Assembly: GCA_964484795.1 (NCBI GenBank)
Contig: CAZAFN010000004.1
Location: forward strand, 15,054-79,053
DNA: 64,000 bases
Reading direction: 5' to 3'
Origin: CAZAFN01 sp964484795
GTDB taxonomy: Bacteria > Pseudomonadota > Alphaproteobacteria > Methylaequorales > Methylaequoraceae
The translations under genes and the position numbers were made by a program. The first letter of the stretch is position 1. Each line of letters begins with the position of its first letter. Shown here in pieces: positions 15,898 through 24,606 of the stretch. The notes below the pieces were generated by a model. The model was not told the DNA's origin and did no database searches. It was given only the letters and a program-made list of their open reading frames with translations.

Positions 15898-17497
15898 AAA
15901 ATTCTTTTTAACACTGTTTTTTTTTCTCATTAGTTTCCAAGTTTTTTCAAAAGAAGCGGAAAAAAATAATTATGGAAATTATTTGTCTTGGAATTTTGCA
16001 AGACAAACAGGTGATGTAGACAGAATAAAGGACTTATTTGTAAATATTAAAATACATGAAATTGCCCCCAATTTGTTGGAGGAGGTTTTTTTTGAATCAG
16101 TCGTTTTCAACGAATGGTCGGAAGCCAGGAAAATTAGTGATTTTATTTTAAAACAAGATGAGATTAATTTTACAGCCAATCTTTTTAACTTTGTTGATGA
16201 ATTTTTAAAAAAAAATGATCAATCAAAGAAGTTTATAAAAAAAATAGATACAAACCATTTTGATTCTAATTTCATTAAAGTTTTATTATTATGGTCGTCA
16301 AATTCGATCAAAGAAATAGATGATATTAATAATAATATAGATTGTATTCCTCTAATCTGTCTGCATTCTGGAATTTTCTTAATGTTATCTAATGACAAGA
16401 CTAAAGCTGAAAATTATTTCAACAAACTTCTACACAGTAAATTTGCGTCTTATAGAATTAAAGAATTATTATTAAATAATTACCTAGAACTAAAAAGATT
16501 TGATGTTGCTGAAAATATCTTAAATGATTTGAATGAATTGGAATTAAATTTTAAGAATTTAGATTCTAAGTATTTTTTAAAAAAAAGTTATTTTCTTAAT
16601 CCAGTTTTAAATAACCAACATGGTTTGGCAGAAGTTTTTTATAATATTTCAAGTTGGTATTATTCAAAAGATTTGTATAAATATGCTGCCTTTTTTGGAA
16701 AAATTGCACTTAGACTCCGTCCTGATTTTAATGCAATGAAATTGTTATTAGTTGGTTCTTATGAGAAATTAGGGTATAGGAAGCTAGCAATTGAATCTTT
16801 AAAAGGAATAAATGAAAATAATCTGTATTTTTTAAAATTTTTTAAAATAAAAATTTCTCTTTTTGAAGAAATATCAGAAAATGAAGAAATTTTGAATGAT
16901 TTAAAAAAATTGGTAAAGAAATTCCCTAAAAATTTAGAAATGAAAATTTTACTTGCAGACAAATTGAGATCAATTGGGGATTATAATGGATCAATTAAAT
17001 ATTACACTGAAATTATAGAGGATATAGTGGTTGATGATAAATGGAGTGTTTATTATTCTAGAGGTATAGCCTACGAACGTTCCAATCAATGGCAGGATGC
17101 AGAGAATGATTTGAAGCAAGCTCTTAAGCTAAAACCTAATGATCCTTATGTTTTAAATTATTTGGCTTATAGTTGGTTGGATAGAAATACTAATGTAAAT
17201 CAAGCATTGGAGTTACTTAAGATGGCTGTCGAAATTGAACCGAGTGATGCTTATATAACAGATTCACTTGGTTGGGCATATTATCTTTCTGGGTTTATAG
17301 AAAAATCAATCTACTTTTTGGAAAAAGCAGTTTCGCTTTCTCCTAATGATTCAACATTAAATGACCATCTTGGTGACGCATATTGGAAAGCAGGAAGAAC
17401 AAACGAAGCTTTGTCTCAATGGAAGAGGGTTCTTATTTTTGATCCGAGTTTTAAAAAAAAAGAATATGTTAGGCAAAAAATCGAAAAAGGACTCTAA
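15872..17497 (+). CDS. Exported TPR-repeat protein
   Basis: About 540 residues. The C-terminal third holds at least four clear tetratricopeptide repeats (YYSRGIAYERSNQWQDAE, DSLGWAYYLSGFIEKSI, DHLGDAYWKAGRTNEAL). The N-terminal two thirds is a weaker helical solenoid. A signal peptide (KKFFLTLFFFLISFQVFS) lies right behind a GTG at 15872, inside the last codons of the ETF-QO gene. An ATG at 15818 would put over 20 charged residues before the signal, so the GTG (or ATT at 15881, with an AGGAGG upstream) is preferred. This gene between ETF-QO and ispE is a recurring alphaproteobacterial arrangement; its function is unknown. Confidence 0.78.
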   Translation: MGQIILICKKFFLTLFFFLISFQVFSKEAEKNNYGNYLSWNFARQTGDVDRIKDLFVNIKIHEIAPNLLEEVFFESVVFNEWSEARKISDFILKQDEINFTANLFNFVDEFLKKNDQSKKFIKKIDTNHFDSNFIKVLLLWSSNSIKEIDDINNNIDCIPLICLHSGIFLMLSNDKTKAENYFNKLLHSKFASYRIKELLLNNYLELKRFDVAENILNDLNELELNFKNLDSKYFLKKSYFLNPVLNNQHGLAEVFYNISSWYYSKDLYKYAAFFGKIALRLRPDFNAMKLLLVGSYEKLGYRKLAIESLKGINENNLYFLKFFKIKISLFEEISENEEILNDLKKLVKKFPKNLEMKILLADKLRSIGDYNGSIKYYTEIIEDIVVDDKWSVYYSRGIAYERSNQWQDAENDLKQALKLKPNDPYVLNYLAYSWLDRNTNVNQALELLKMAVEIEPSDAYITDSLGWAYYLSGFIEKSIYFLEKAVSLSPNDSTLNDHLGDAYWKAGRTNEALSQWKRVLIFDPSFKKKEYVRQKIEKGL

Positions 17498-17510
17498 AAT
17501 TATTGCTAAT

Positions 17511-18380
17511 ATGCTTTCAGAAGTAAAAAAAATATCTCCCGCCAAAATAAACTTGTATCTAGAGATTATAAATAAGAGAAGTGATGGTTACCATAATCTG
17601 GAAAGTTTAATGAGCTTTTGTGATTTTGGTGACGTCATTTCAGTCAAAAAGTCTAATGTTTTTCAATTAGATATAGTAGGACAGTTTAGCAAAAATTTGA
17701 TTTCCAAAGATAATATAATTGTAGAGACGATAGAAAAATTACAAGATTTTTTTGATAGAGAATTTAAAGTTTATGTAAAGTTGACTAAGAATTTGCCAAT
17801 ATCATCAGGAATGGCTGGAGGATCCTCTAATGCCGCAACTTTAATTCGAGCTATAATTGATCTGTATAAACTTAAAATTGAAAAAGAGCGAATCAATGAA
17901 TTATTGATCTCAATTGGTTCAGATGTACCATTTTGTTTTTTTGGAAAAACAGCACTAGTTCAAGGTAAAGGAGAAAAAGTGAATTTTTTTTCAAAAGGTA
18001 TTCCAGAGTTTTTTGTTCTTTTAGCAAACCCTAGACAACAAATTTCCACCAAAAAAATATTTGAAAGACTTGAAATTAAATCAGTTAAAAGAAAAATGAA
18101 TTCATTAGATTATTCTTCAGATGAAAATTTTGTACAACATATCAAAAACAGAAAAAATGATTTAGAAATTCCTGCAATCAAACAGTGTAAAAAGATTTCT
18201 TATTTGTTAGATTTTTTTAATTCTCATACGGACTGTTTATTTAGTCGGATGACTGGTTCTGGTGCCACATGTTTTGCCGTATTCCAGACCAATAAGAAAC
18301 TAATAAATGCTGAAAAAATTTTAAGGGAAAAGTTTAAAAATTACTGGATACAAAAAACTAAAATTGTAAATGAAATTTAA
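17511..18380 (+). CDS. ispE: 4-diphosphocytidyl-2-C-methyl-D-erythritol kinase
   Basis: GHMP kinase of the MEP isoprenoid pathway that phosphorylates CDP-methylerythritol. The start is set at the ATG at 17511, after the TPR stop, giving 289 residues, the usual length; longer frames into the TPR gene are not needed. Motifs are SPAKINLYLEI at the N-terminus, the glycine-rich ATP loop PISSGMAGGSSNAA near residues 98-111, and the C-terminal SRMTGSGATCFAVF segment. An earlier in-frame ATG (17466) remains possible. Confidence 0.93.
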   Translation: MLSEVKKISPAKINLYLEIINKRSDGYHNLESLMSFCDFGDVISVKKSNVFQLDIVGQFSKNLISKDNIIVETIEKLQDFFDREFKVYVKLTKNLPISSGMAGGSSNAATLIRAIIDLYKLKIEKERINELLISIGSDVPFCFFGKTALVQGKGEKVNFFSKGIPEFFVLLANPRQQISTKKIFERLEIKSVKRKMNSLDYSSDENFVQHIKNRKNDLEIPAIKQCKKISYLLDFFNSHTDCLFSRMTGSGATCFAVFQTNKKLINAEKILREKFKNYWIQKTKIVNEI

Positions 18381-18432
18381 GATATAATGGCTTGTATAAA
18401 AATCTAAAAATGTTTATGTTTTAATTTCAAGT

Positions 18433-18507
18433 TGGGGTGTGGCCAAGTGGTAAGGCACCGCTTTTTGGTAGCGGCATTCGTAGGTTCGAATCCTACCACC
18501 CCAGCCA
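18433..18507 (+). tRNA. tRNA-Gln (anticodon TTG)
   Basis: The acceptor arms TGGGGTG (18433-18439) and CACCCCA (18497-18503) pair fully. The anticodon stem CCGCT/AGCGG encloses a seven-base loop TTTTGGT with anticodon TTG. A T-arm with GGTTCGAATCC follows. G is the discriminator base and CCA (18505-18507) is encoded. It lies alone between ispE and the DASS transporter; a TATAAT at 18383-18388 could be part of its promoter. Confidence 0.97.
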
Positions 18508-18518
18508 GTTGAAAAAAA

Positions 18519-19955
18519 ATGAATGAAAAAGTTAAGTCTTTAAAATCTATTTTTTTACTAATTGGATTCATTCTTTTTTTCATTCCTGACCTTTTCTTAT
18601 TTACTGATAGTCTTGATTACAATGCTAAACTAACTCTTAGAATTATGATTGTGATGATCTTTTTTTGGTTAACCGAAACAATACCAACTTCAATCACTGC
18701 TCTGATTCCTATAATTGTATCACCATTTTATCTTGATCTAACTTTAAAAGAAATAATTGCACCGTATGCCAGTCCTGTTGTTTTTTTGCTGTTGGGGGGA
18801 TTCATAATTGCCCTTGGTTTTGAAAAAAGTAATTTACATCAAAGAGTGGCTTTAAAAACAATAATTACTTTTGGTAACACAAAAAAAAACCTGTTGTTTA
18901 GTTTTATTTTCTCAACTGCTTTTTTTAGTATGTGGCTTTCCAATACAGCTACTTGTCTGCTAATGCTACCAATTTTAAAATACATTATAGATAGCAATTT
19001 TAATACGGAGTATGACCAGTTATATTCTAAATTTCTTCTGCTATCTGTTGCCTATGCTTCATCCATTGGAGGGATGAGCACCCCAATTGGTACAATACCT
19101 AATGCAATATTAGTTGGTTTTTTAGCAGATAATCACAACCTTCAGATTGATTTTATTTCCTGGGTTATTGCTATTATGCCATTAGTATTATTGCTTTTGT
19201 TTTGTTTATGTTTTTTTTTCTCTTTAAAAGTAAAAAATCTTAACCAAAAAATTAATCTTGAAAATATATTCACAAAATATAGAAAATTAGGTAAATTTTC
19301 TTATCAAGAAAAAATATCAAATTTTATTTTATTTTTTACTGCATGTCTGTGGGTTTTTAAGCCATCAATAAATTCTTTTTTTACAATAGAACTTACAGAC
19401 TCTAGCATTGCTATATTAGGAGCATTTCTATTTTTTTTGTTTCAATCAAAAGAAATTAAAGATGGGTCAATTCTAAATTTTAGTTGGTTTAAAGAAATAC
19501 CATGGAATATTTTGATACTTTTTGGAGGAGGTCTAACACTTGCATCACTGGTTGTCTCAACAGGTTTGGCTAGAGAACTATCAAGTTTCTTAAATTTTTT
19601 AGGAGATTTAAATTTATTTTTAATAATTTTAATTTCGGCTCTTTTTATTTCTATCCTAACAGAGTTTACAAGTAATACAGCGACTACTTTCTTGCTTTTA
19701 CCTATTTTTGGTTCATTTGCAGTTAACAATGATTTAAATGTTGTTCAGATAATGTTGCCTGGAGTATTGGCTGCAAGCTGTGCGTTTATGATGCCAATAT
19801 CAACTCCTCCTAATGCTATAATATATTCTACCAATAGGATAAGAATTTCTTTTATGATCTCAACAGGCTTTTTAATGAATTTTTTCTCTGTTTTCTTAAT
19901 TACTCTTTATATATATTTCTTAGGAAAATTTAATTTTATTTCTTTTAATTTGTAA
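18519..19955 (+). CDS. DASS (SLC13/NaDC) family sodium-coupled carboxylate symporter
   Basis: This 478-residue polytopic membrane protein has about 11-12 hydrophobic segments and the two inverted Ser-Asn-Thr motifs that define the divalent anion/sodium symporter family (SNTATC near residue 146 and SNTATT near 388). The STPIGTIPNAI and STPPNAIIY segments are also present. It probably imports C4-dicarboxylates or related anions with sodium, a common trait of marine bacteria; substrate identity cannot be fixed. The start lies 12 bases after the tRNA. Its stop overlaps the next gene by one base. Confidence 0.9.
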   Translation: MNEKVKSLKSIFLLIGFILFFIPDLFLFTDSLDYNAKLTLRIMIVMIFFWLTETIPTSITALIPIIVSPFYLDLTLKEIIAPYASPVVFLLLGGFIIALGFEKSNLHQRVALKTIITFGNTKKNLLFSFIFSTAFFSMWLSNTATCLLMLPILKYIIDSNFNTEYDQLYSKFLLLSVAYASSIGGMSTPIGTIPNAILVGFLADNHNLQIDFISWVIAIMPLVLLLLFCLCFFFSLKVKNLNQKINLENIFTKYRKLGKFSYQEKISNFILFFTACLWVFKPSINSFFTIELTDSSIAILGAFLFFLFQSKEIKDGSILNFSWFKEIPWNILILFGGGLTLASLVVSTGLARELSSFLNFLGDLNLFLIILISALFISILTEFTSNTATTFLLLPIFGSFAVNNDLNVVQIMLPGVLAASCAFMMPISTPPNAIIYSTNRIRISFMISTGFLMNFFSVFLITLYIYFLGKFNFISFNL

Positions 19956-21214
19956 TGATGAATATAGCAATATTAGTAGATTTAGAATTAAATGAAAAAT
20001 CTGGTGGACATGTAAAATTCTGGGAAAGAATATGTTTTGCCCTAAAGAATGAAAAAAATGATTTTAATTTGACTGTCTATTTTTTAGGTAAAGAAAGAAG
20101 GTCAATAAGAATTAACCAAAACATTGATTTTAAGATTTTAAAGCCAGTTTTTTCTTCAAAGATTTTAAGATGTATTGGAATTGATGCGGATCACACAGAT
20201 TTATCTCCAATTAATATTAAATTATTATTTCTACTCCAAAATTTTGATATTATCCATACGACTGATCAGCTATTTACAATGTCTAAAACAGCTAAACTAG
20301 CATCAAAATTTTGGAAAATCCCTTTAACAACATCGTATCATACAGATACCCCTTCTTACTCAAAATATTATGTGCAGAAAATTATAAATTATTTTCCAAA
20401 TGTAATTTCTAATTTTTTTACAAAGAAAATTAATTTAGCTAACAAAGTTGAAAAAAAACAAAAAAAGAAAATTTTAGATTATTTAATGCATTGTAAATAT
20501 GCAATGATTGATCAATCTCTGTCTGATAAATCATTTAATATGGAAAAGATAAGTTCTTGCTCAGTTGAAAAGATGTCTAGGGGCGTGGATAAAAATATTT
20601 TCAAAAAGAAAAATTTTAATAAAGATTTATTTCTTAAGAAATATAAAATTCCAAGAAAAAACAAACTGATTTTTTTTTGTGGTAGAATTCACGAATTAAA
20701 GGGTTCTACTTTTTTGTCCAAAATCCACAAGTCATTGTCTAGAAACCTTGGGAACATTACCACCGTTCTGGCAGGTGAGAATATTAATGGAGAAGAGTGC
20801 AAAAGTATTGGAGGAAAAGATTTGATAATTATAAAACATCTAGATCAAATAGAGGTTTCATCTTTTCTGAATGTTTGCGATCTTTTTGTATTTCCTTCTC
20901 TATTTGAAACTGGACCACAGGTTGTTTTAGAGGCTAAATCATGTGAAGCTGTTTGCGTTGTTTCTCCTAGTGGTGGTGGTAGAAGAATTGAGAAAAATGG
21001 ATTTGATGGTGTAATAATTAAAAGGTATATTTTAAAAGATTGGATATTGGAAATTGAAGATCTTTTAAAAAACCCAAAAAGAATTAATTTTATAAAGAAT
21101 AATTTAAGAAAAAATTTCAATCAGCCTTCCTGGAAAAAAGTATTTGAGATCTATTTTTTAGAGAAATGGAAAAAAATTTATAGCAAAAATGCAAATGACT
21201 TGAAAATGCATTAG
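19955..21214 (+). CDS. GT4-family (group 1) glycosyltransferase
   Basis: This is a 419-residue GT-B glycosyltransferase. The N-terminal acceptor domain begins MNIAILVD and contains SYHTDTPSY. The C-terminal nucleotide-sugar domain contains FFCGRIHELKG, then the E-x7-E motif ETGPQVVLE. Two adjacent ATGs (19955 and 19958) can start it. It resembles SqdX-like and lipid-glycosylating GT4 enzymes. It is followed by a PIG-L-type deacetylase and a multi-pass membrane protein, hinting at assembly of an amino-sugar glycolipid. Donor and acceptor are unknown. Confidence 0.85.
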   Translation: MMNIAILVDLELNEKSGGHVKFWERICFALKNEKNDFNLTVYFLGKERRSIRINQNIDFKILKPVFSSKILRCIGIDADHTDLSPINIKLLFLLQNFDIIHTTDQLFTMSKTAKLASKFWKIPLTTSYHTDTPSYSKYYVQKIINYFPNVISNFFTKKINLANKVEKKQKKKILDYLMHCKYAMIDQSLSDKSFNMEKISSCSVEKMSRGVDKNIFKKKNFNKDLFLKKYKIPRKNKLIFFCGRIHELKGSTFLSKIHKSLSRNLGNITTVLAGENINGEECKSIGGKDLIIIKHLDQIEVSSFLNVCDLFVFPSLFETGPQVVLEAKSCEAVCVVSPSGGGRRIEKNGFDGVIIKRYILKDWILEIEDLLKNPKRINFIKNNLRKNFNQPSWKKVFEIYFLEKWKKIYSKNANDLKMH

Positions 21215-21230
21215 AGGTAGAATTTTTTCT

Positions 21231-21983
21231 ATGAAAAACATATTGTTTATTATTCCGCATCCTGATGATGAAATTGTTGGATCGTGCCTTATGATTAGGA
21301 ATTTTCTAATTAGTGGTAAAAGAATTGTAATTTTTTTCCTAACTAATGGAGTGCTGTCTAAAGAATCAATGTGGCCATGGAAAAAAAAAAAATATGAACA
21401 ATTGTTAACTTTAAGAAAGAAAGAAATGACTGAGTCAGTAAATTTTTTAGGAGTGGATGATTTTTTATTTCAAAATATTCCAACTAGAACATTAAAAGAT
21501 AAGATTTCTGAAACTTATTTCAAGATTAAGAAAACAATTATATCCAAACAGATTGATACTATTTTTTGTCCAACTTATGAGGGTGGGCACCAGGATCATG
21601 ATGTGGCTAACTTTATTTGTTCAAGACTAAAAAAATTTTGCAAAGTTTTTGAATTTTCAGAATATAATTTTTTTGGAAATAAGATTAATTCCAATGTGTT
21701 TATCAAGAAAACAGAAAACCAAAAATGCATCGTGCTTTCTGAAAATGACAAGCTATATAAGTCGGAGGGGCTCAAACTTTATAATTCAGAAAAAGGTAAT
21801 CTTGGTTATATATCTCTAAATCAAGAATGTTATAGACCATTAGAAAATTATGATTATTCAAAACCACCTCATAAAGGAGTCTTGTTCTATAGAAGATTTA
21901 GTTTTTTTTCATATCATCCTAGAGTTGATGGTGATAGACCTGAGCTTGTTTGTGATAAGTTAATCAAGTCAAAAATTTATTAA
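21231..21983 (+). CDS. PIG-L/LmbE family de-N-acetylase
   Basis: This 250-residue zinc-dependent deacetylase has the N-terminal metal motif PHPDDE (residues 9-14) and the later His pair in GGHQDHD (about 119-125). The family removes acetyl from GlcNAc-linked lipids or small molecules (GPI precursor, mycothiol, bacillithiol). Being 16 bases behind a GT4 glycosyltransferase, it would deacetylate the product of that enzyme, as in PIG-A/PIG-L or BshA/BshB pairs (inference). It is cytosolic, with no signal peptide. Confidence 0.88.
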   Translation: MKNILFIIPHPDDEIVGSCLMIRNFLISGKRIVIFFLTNGVLSKESMWPWKKKKYEQLLTLRKKEMTESVNFLGVDDFLFQNIPTRTLKDKISETYFKIKKTIISKQIDTIFCPTYEGGHQDHDVANFICSRLKKFCKVFEFSEYNFFGNKINSNVFIKKTENQKCIVLSENDKLYKSEGLKLYNSEKGNLGYISLNQECYRPLENYDYSKPPHKGVLFYRRFSFFSYHPRVDGDRPELVCDKLIKSKIY

Positions 21984-21985
21984 GA

Positions 21986-22969
21986 ATGAAAATTCTGGAG
22001 AAATTTAAAGTAATAATTTTTTTATCTCTAGGGATATTTATTTTCGTATGGGTTTATGATTTTTTTGCGGGTCCTGAATCTCTTCAGTTGGTTTTAAACA
22101 ACAAGGAAAAATTGATATTATTAGTTTTAGCTCACATACCAACATTATATTTTGATTCTCTTGCTTGGGTTATCTTGATAAGCCATAAAAAACTTTCTCT
22201 TTTCTGGGCTTTTATTATAACGTGGGTAGCACAAACTTCTGGGAAATTTCTTCCAACTGGCAATATAACTGGAGAATTTGTTAGAATTTATCTTGGAATT
22301 AAGAAGGGATTAACAACTACAGAAGCTTCATCTACAGTATTTGCTGATTTAGTGCTGGCTACTTTTTCATTATTTATAATATCTGCATTTAGCCTTAGTT
22401 TTATTTTAAGTGCTAATATGGATATATTGTACCATAATTATAATCTCTATTTATATTTTTCATTGTTCTTGATATTTGTTGCTTGTTTGTTTTTTTATTG
22501 GGGTGTTAGGAAAAGGATATTAAAATTTTGTCTAAGGAATTCATTCAGGGTTTTTAAATTTAGTTTTAAAAAAAAAATTATCCTGAATTTGTTAAAGTTA
22601 GATTTTTCATTATTTAAACTTAGTTCACAAAAGGTTACAGTTTTAAAAGCATTGTTGGCAAGGCTTTTAGGCTGGATTGGCGGCGCATTTGAAATATATG
22701 TTTTTTTGTGGATTATTGGGTATGATGCAAGCCTTATGGATGTGATTTTGTTAGAGTCATTTGCTAGTATAATTAGAGCAATCGCATTTTTTATTCCTGC
22801 TGGATTGGGAGTGCAGGAATTAGCTTTTGTGTTGGTTGGCGAATATGTGGGTTTGACTGGATCTATTGCATTTTCCTTGGCCATAGGAAGAAGACTCAGA
22901 GAAGTAATGGTTGGTGTGCCAGCCATAGTTGCGTGGTTTTTTCTATTTAATCAAAGAAGAAAACAATAA
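21986..22969 (+). CDS. Lysylphosphatidylglycerol synthase-TM/HpnL-like integral membrane protein
   Basis: This 327-residue protein has about eight transmembrane segments and the look of the flippase-like LPG_synthase_TM / UPF0104 family: SGKFLPTGNITGEFVR early, then the C-terminal signature FIPAGLGVQELAFVLVG. Hopanoid-locus HpnL proteins belong here. It starts 2 bases after the PIG-L gene and closes the operon. It probably moves or houses the glycolipid product in the membrane (inference). It has no aminoacyl-transferase catalytic domain. Confidence 0.82.
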   Translation: MKILEKFKVIIFLSLGIFIFVWVYDFFAGPESLQLVLNNKEKLILLVLAHIPTLYFDSLAWVILISHKKLSLFWAFIITWVAQTSGKFLPTGNITGEFVRIYLGIKKGLTTTEASSTVFADLVLATFSLFIISAFSLSFILSANMDILYHNYNLYLYFSLFLIFVACLFFYWGVRKRILKFCLRNSFRVFKFSFKKKIILNLLKLDFSLFKLSSQKVTVLKALLARLLGWIGGAFEIYVFLWIIGYDASLMDVILLESFASIIRAIAFFIPAGLGVQELAFVLVGEYVGLTGSIAFSLAIGRRLREVMVGVPAIVAWFFLFNQRRKQ

Positions 22970-23093
22970 AGTGATTAAAATTTGGACATATTTATTATTG
23001 CGTAAAATATAAGCAACCAAAATAAGCGCTAATATTTCTTAAATTAAAAATATATTAGTAAATTCAGTTATTTACATAAAAAAAAATTAATTT

Positions 23094-23107
23094 GGCACGT
23101 TTTATGC
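23094..23107 (+). promoter_or_regulatory. Sigma-54 (RpoN) -24/-12 promoter for amtB
   Basis: TTGGCACG-N5-TGCTT has GG at 23094-23095 and GC at 23106-23107, exactly 10 bases apart as RpoN requires. The predicted start of transcription is about 12 bases further on, and the amtB ATG is at 23149 behind GAAGGGAG. An upstream TTGC-N11-GCAA dyad (22998-23016) could be an activator site, but it is weak. Confidence 0.72.
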
Positions 23108-23148
23108 TTCATTAATTTGTTAAACTAATTTATTGAAGGGAGTAAATT

Positions 23149-24498
23149 ATGAACATTAATAAGTTTAAAAAATCTATTGAACCATTGACTAGCAATTTCT
23201 TAAGTATTTTTGCTTTTGTTTCAGTCTTGGTTTTATCATTTAGTGTTGGCGCGGAGGATCATATGGCTAAAGAAATTCCATCTGTGACTCCCGAAGTTGC
23301 ATACATACTAAATACATTTCTATTTCTTGTATGTGGATTCTTAGTCATGTTTATGGCTGCAGGTTTTTGTATGCTTGAAGCCGGAATGGTAAGAAGTAAA
23401 AATACAGCAGTAATATGCCTTAAAAATGTTGGTTTATTTTCAATTGCAGGAATTATGTATTTTCTAATTGGATATAACCTTATGTATGATGGTGTGGATG
23501 GAGGATTTTTAGGATCTTTTTCTTTATTTGATAGGAGTAATGAAGTTGACCTCGAAACAGGTTATGCCTCTGCGTCTGATTGGTACTTTCAAATGGTATT
23601 TGTTGCAACCGCAGCTTCAATAGTTTCTGGAGCATTGGCAGAAAGGATTCTAATTTGGCCATTCTTTCTATTTGTTGCAATTTTAACGGGTTTTATTTAT
23701 CCGATTGCAGGCTCTTGGCAATGGGGTGAAGGTTGGCTAAATGAAATGGGATTTCTTGATTTTGCTGGTTCTACTTTAGTGCATTCAGTAGGAGGATGGG
23801 CAGCACTTTCTGGTGCAATGCTTCTAGGGGCTAGAAAGGGTAGATTTGCAAATGATGGTTCTATAAAAATCTTGCCGGGTTGTTCATTGCCAATGACAAC
23901 TTTAGGTGTATTTATTCTTTGGCTAGGTTGGTTTGGTTTTAACGGTGGTTCTCAATTAGCTCTTGGGTCTGGTGCTGATGCTACAGCAGTTGCTAATATT
24001 TTTGTAAATACAACTCTTGCTGCAGCCGGAGGTGTCATGGCTTGTATGATAGTTAGTAAATTAACAAACAGTCATACAAATATTTCTGCGACTCTAAACG
24101 GTGCCATTGCAGGACTTGTAGCAATTACGGCTGAACCATTAACTCCAAGTATGGGGCAAGCCATAATAATTGGTGCAATAGGGGGCATCATTTGTATGTA
24201 TGGAATGAAACTTCTAGATGAGCTTAAGATAGACGATGTTGTTGGAGCTATACCTGCTCACTTGTTTGCTGGTATTTGGGGGACATTAATTGTAGCCTGG
24301 ACGAATCAAGACGCTACATTGAAAGTACAGTTTATAGGTGTTCTGTCTTATGGGATATTTACTTTACTAGTTAGTTTTATTGTTTGGTATGCAATCAAAG
24401 CTTTTATTGGCATAAGAGCTTCAGATGAAGAAGAAGAATATGGACTAGATATGAGTGAATTAGGCGCCATATCTTATCCTGACTTTACTAAAAAATAA
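23149..24498 (+). CDS. amtB: Ammonium transporter AmtB
   Basis: This 449-residue Amt/MEP/Rh-family channel has a cleavable-looking N-terminal signal (about 15-36, ending VGA-ED), then 11 transmembrane segments. Recognisable parts are FMAAGFCMLEAGMVRSKN, the GxxxH segment around LVHSVGG (first pore His), GWFGFNGGS, and the second pore His in IPAHLFAGIWG. It imports ammonium into the cell. No glnK/glnB gene follows, unusual for amtB loci. A sigma-54-type promoter precedes it and a terminator follows, so it is a single-gene unit. Confidence 0.96.
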   Translation: MNINKFKKSIEPLTSNFLSIFAFVSVLVLSFSVGAEDHMAKEIPSVTPEVAYILNTFLFLVCGFLVMFMAAGFCMLEAGMVRSKNTAVICLKNVGLFSIAGIMYFLIGYNLMYDGVDGGFLGSFSLFDRSNEVDLETGYASASDWYFQMVFVATAASIVSGALAERILIWPFFLFVAILTGFIYPIAGSWQWGEGWLNEMGFLDFAGSTLVHSVGGWAALSGAMLLGARKGRFANDGSIKILPGCSLPMTTLGVFILWLGWFGFNGGSQLALGSGADATAVANIFVNTTLAAAGGVMACMIVSKLTNSHTNISATLNGAIAGLVAITAEPLTPSMGQAIIIGAIGGIICMYGMKLLDELKIDDVVGAIPAHLFAGIWGTLIVAWTNQDATLKVQFIGVLSYGIFTLLVSFIVWYAIKAFIGIRASDEEEEYGLDMSELGAISYPDFTKK

Positions 24499-24517
24499 AT
24501 AATATCTCCCCAAAAAA

Positions 24518-24542
24518 GGGTCTACTTAATTAGGCCCTTTTT
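24518..24542 (+). terminator. Rho-independent terminator after amtB
   Basis: A 7-bp stem with one G-U pair (arms 24518-24524 GGGTCTA and 24531-24537 TAGGCCC) and a six-base loop is followed by five T residues and preceded by A6. On the opposite strand the A-run makes it a possible bidirectional terminator with the DUF1849 gene. Confidence 0.8.
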
Positions 24543-24606
24543 CCTAAAGAAAAATTTATTTTATTAATCAAGTGTTTATGATCAACTACCTGAAAAGTTA
24601 GCTGAT

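Noticed and set aside
22998..23016. NtrC binding site upstream of amtB
   Set aside because: Only a TTGC-N11-GCAA dyad is present, too short a match to call an NtrC site with confidence; it is mentioned only as a weak companion to the sigma-54 promoter.
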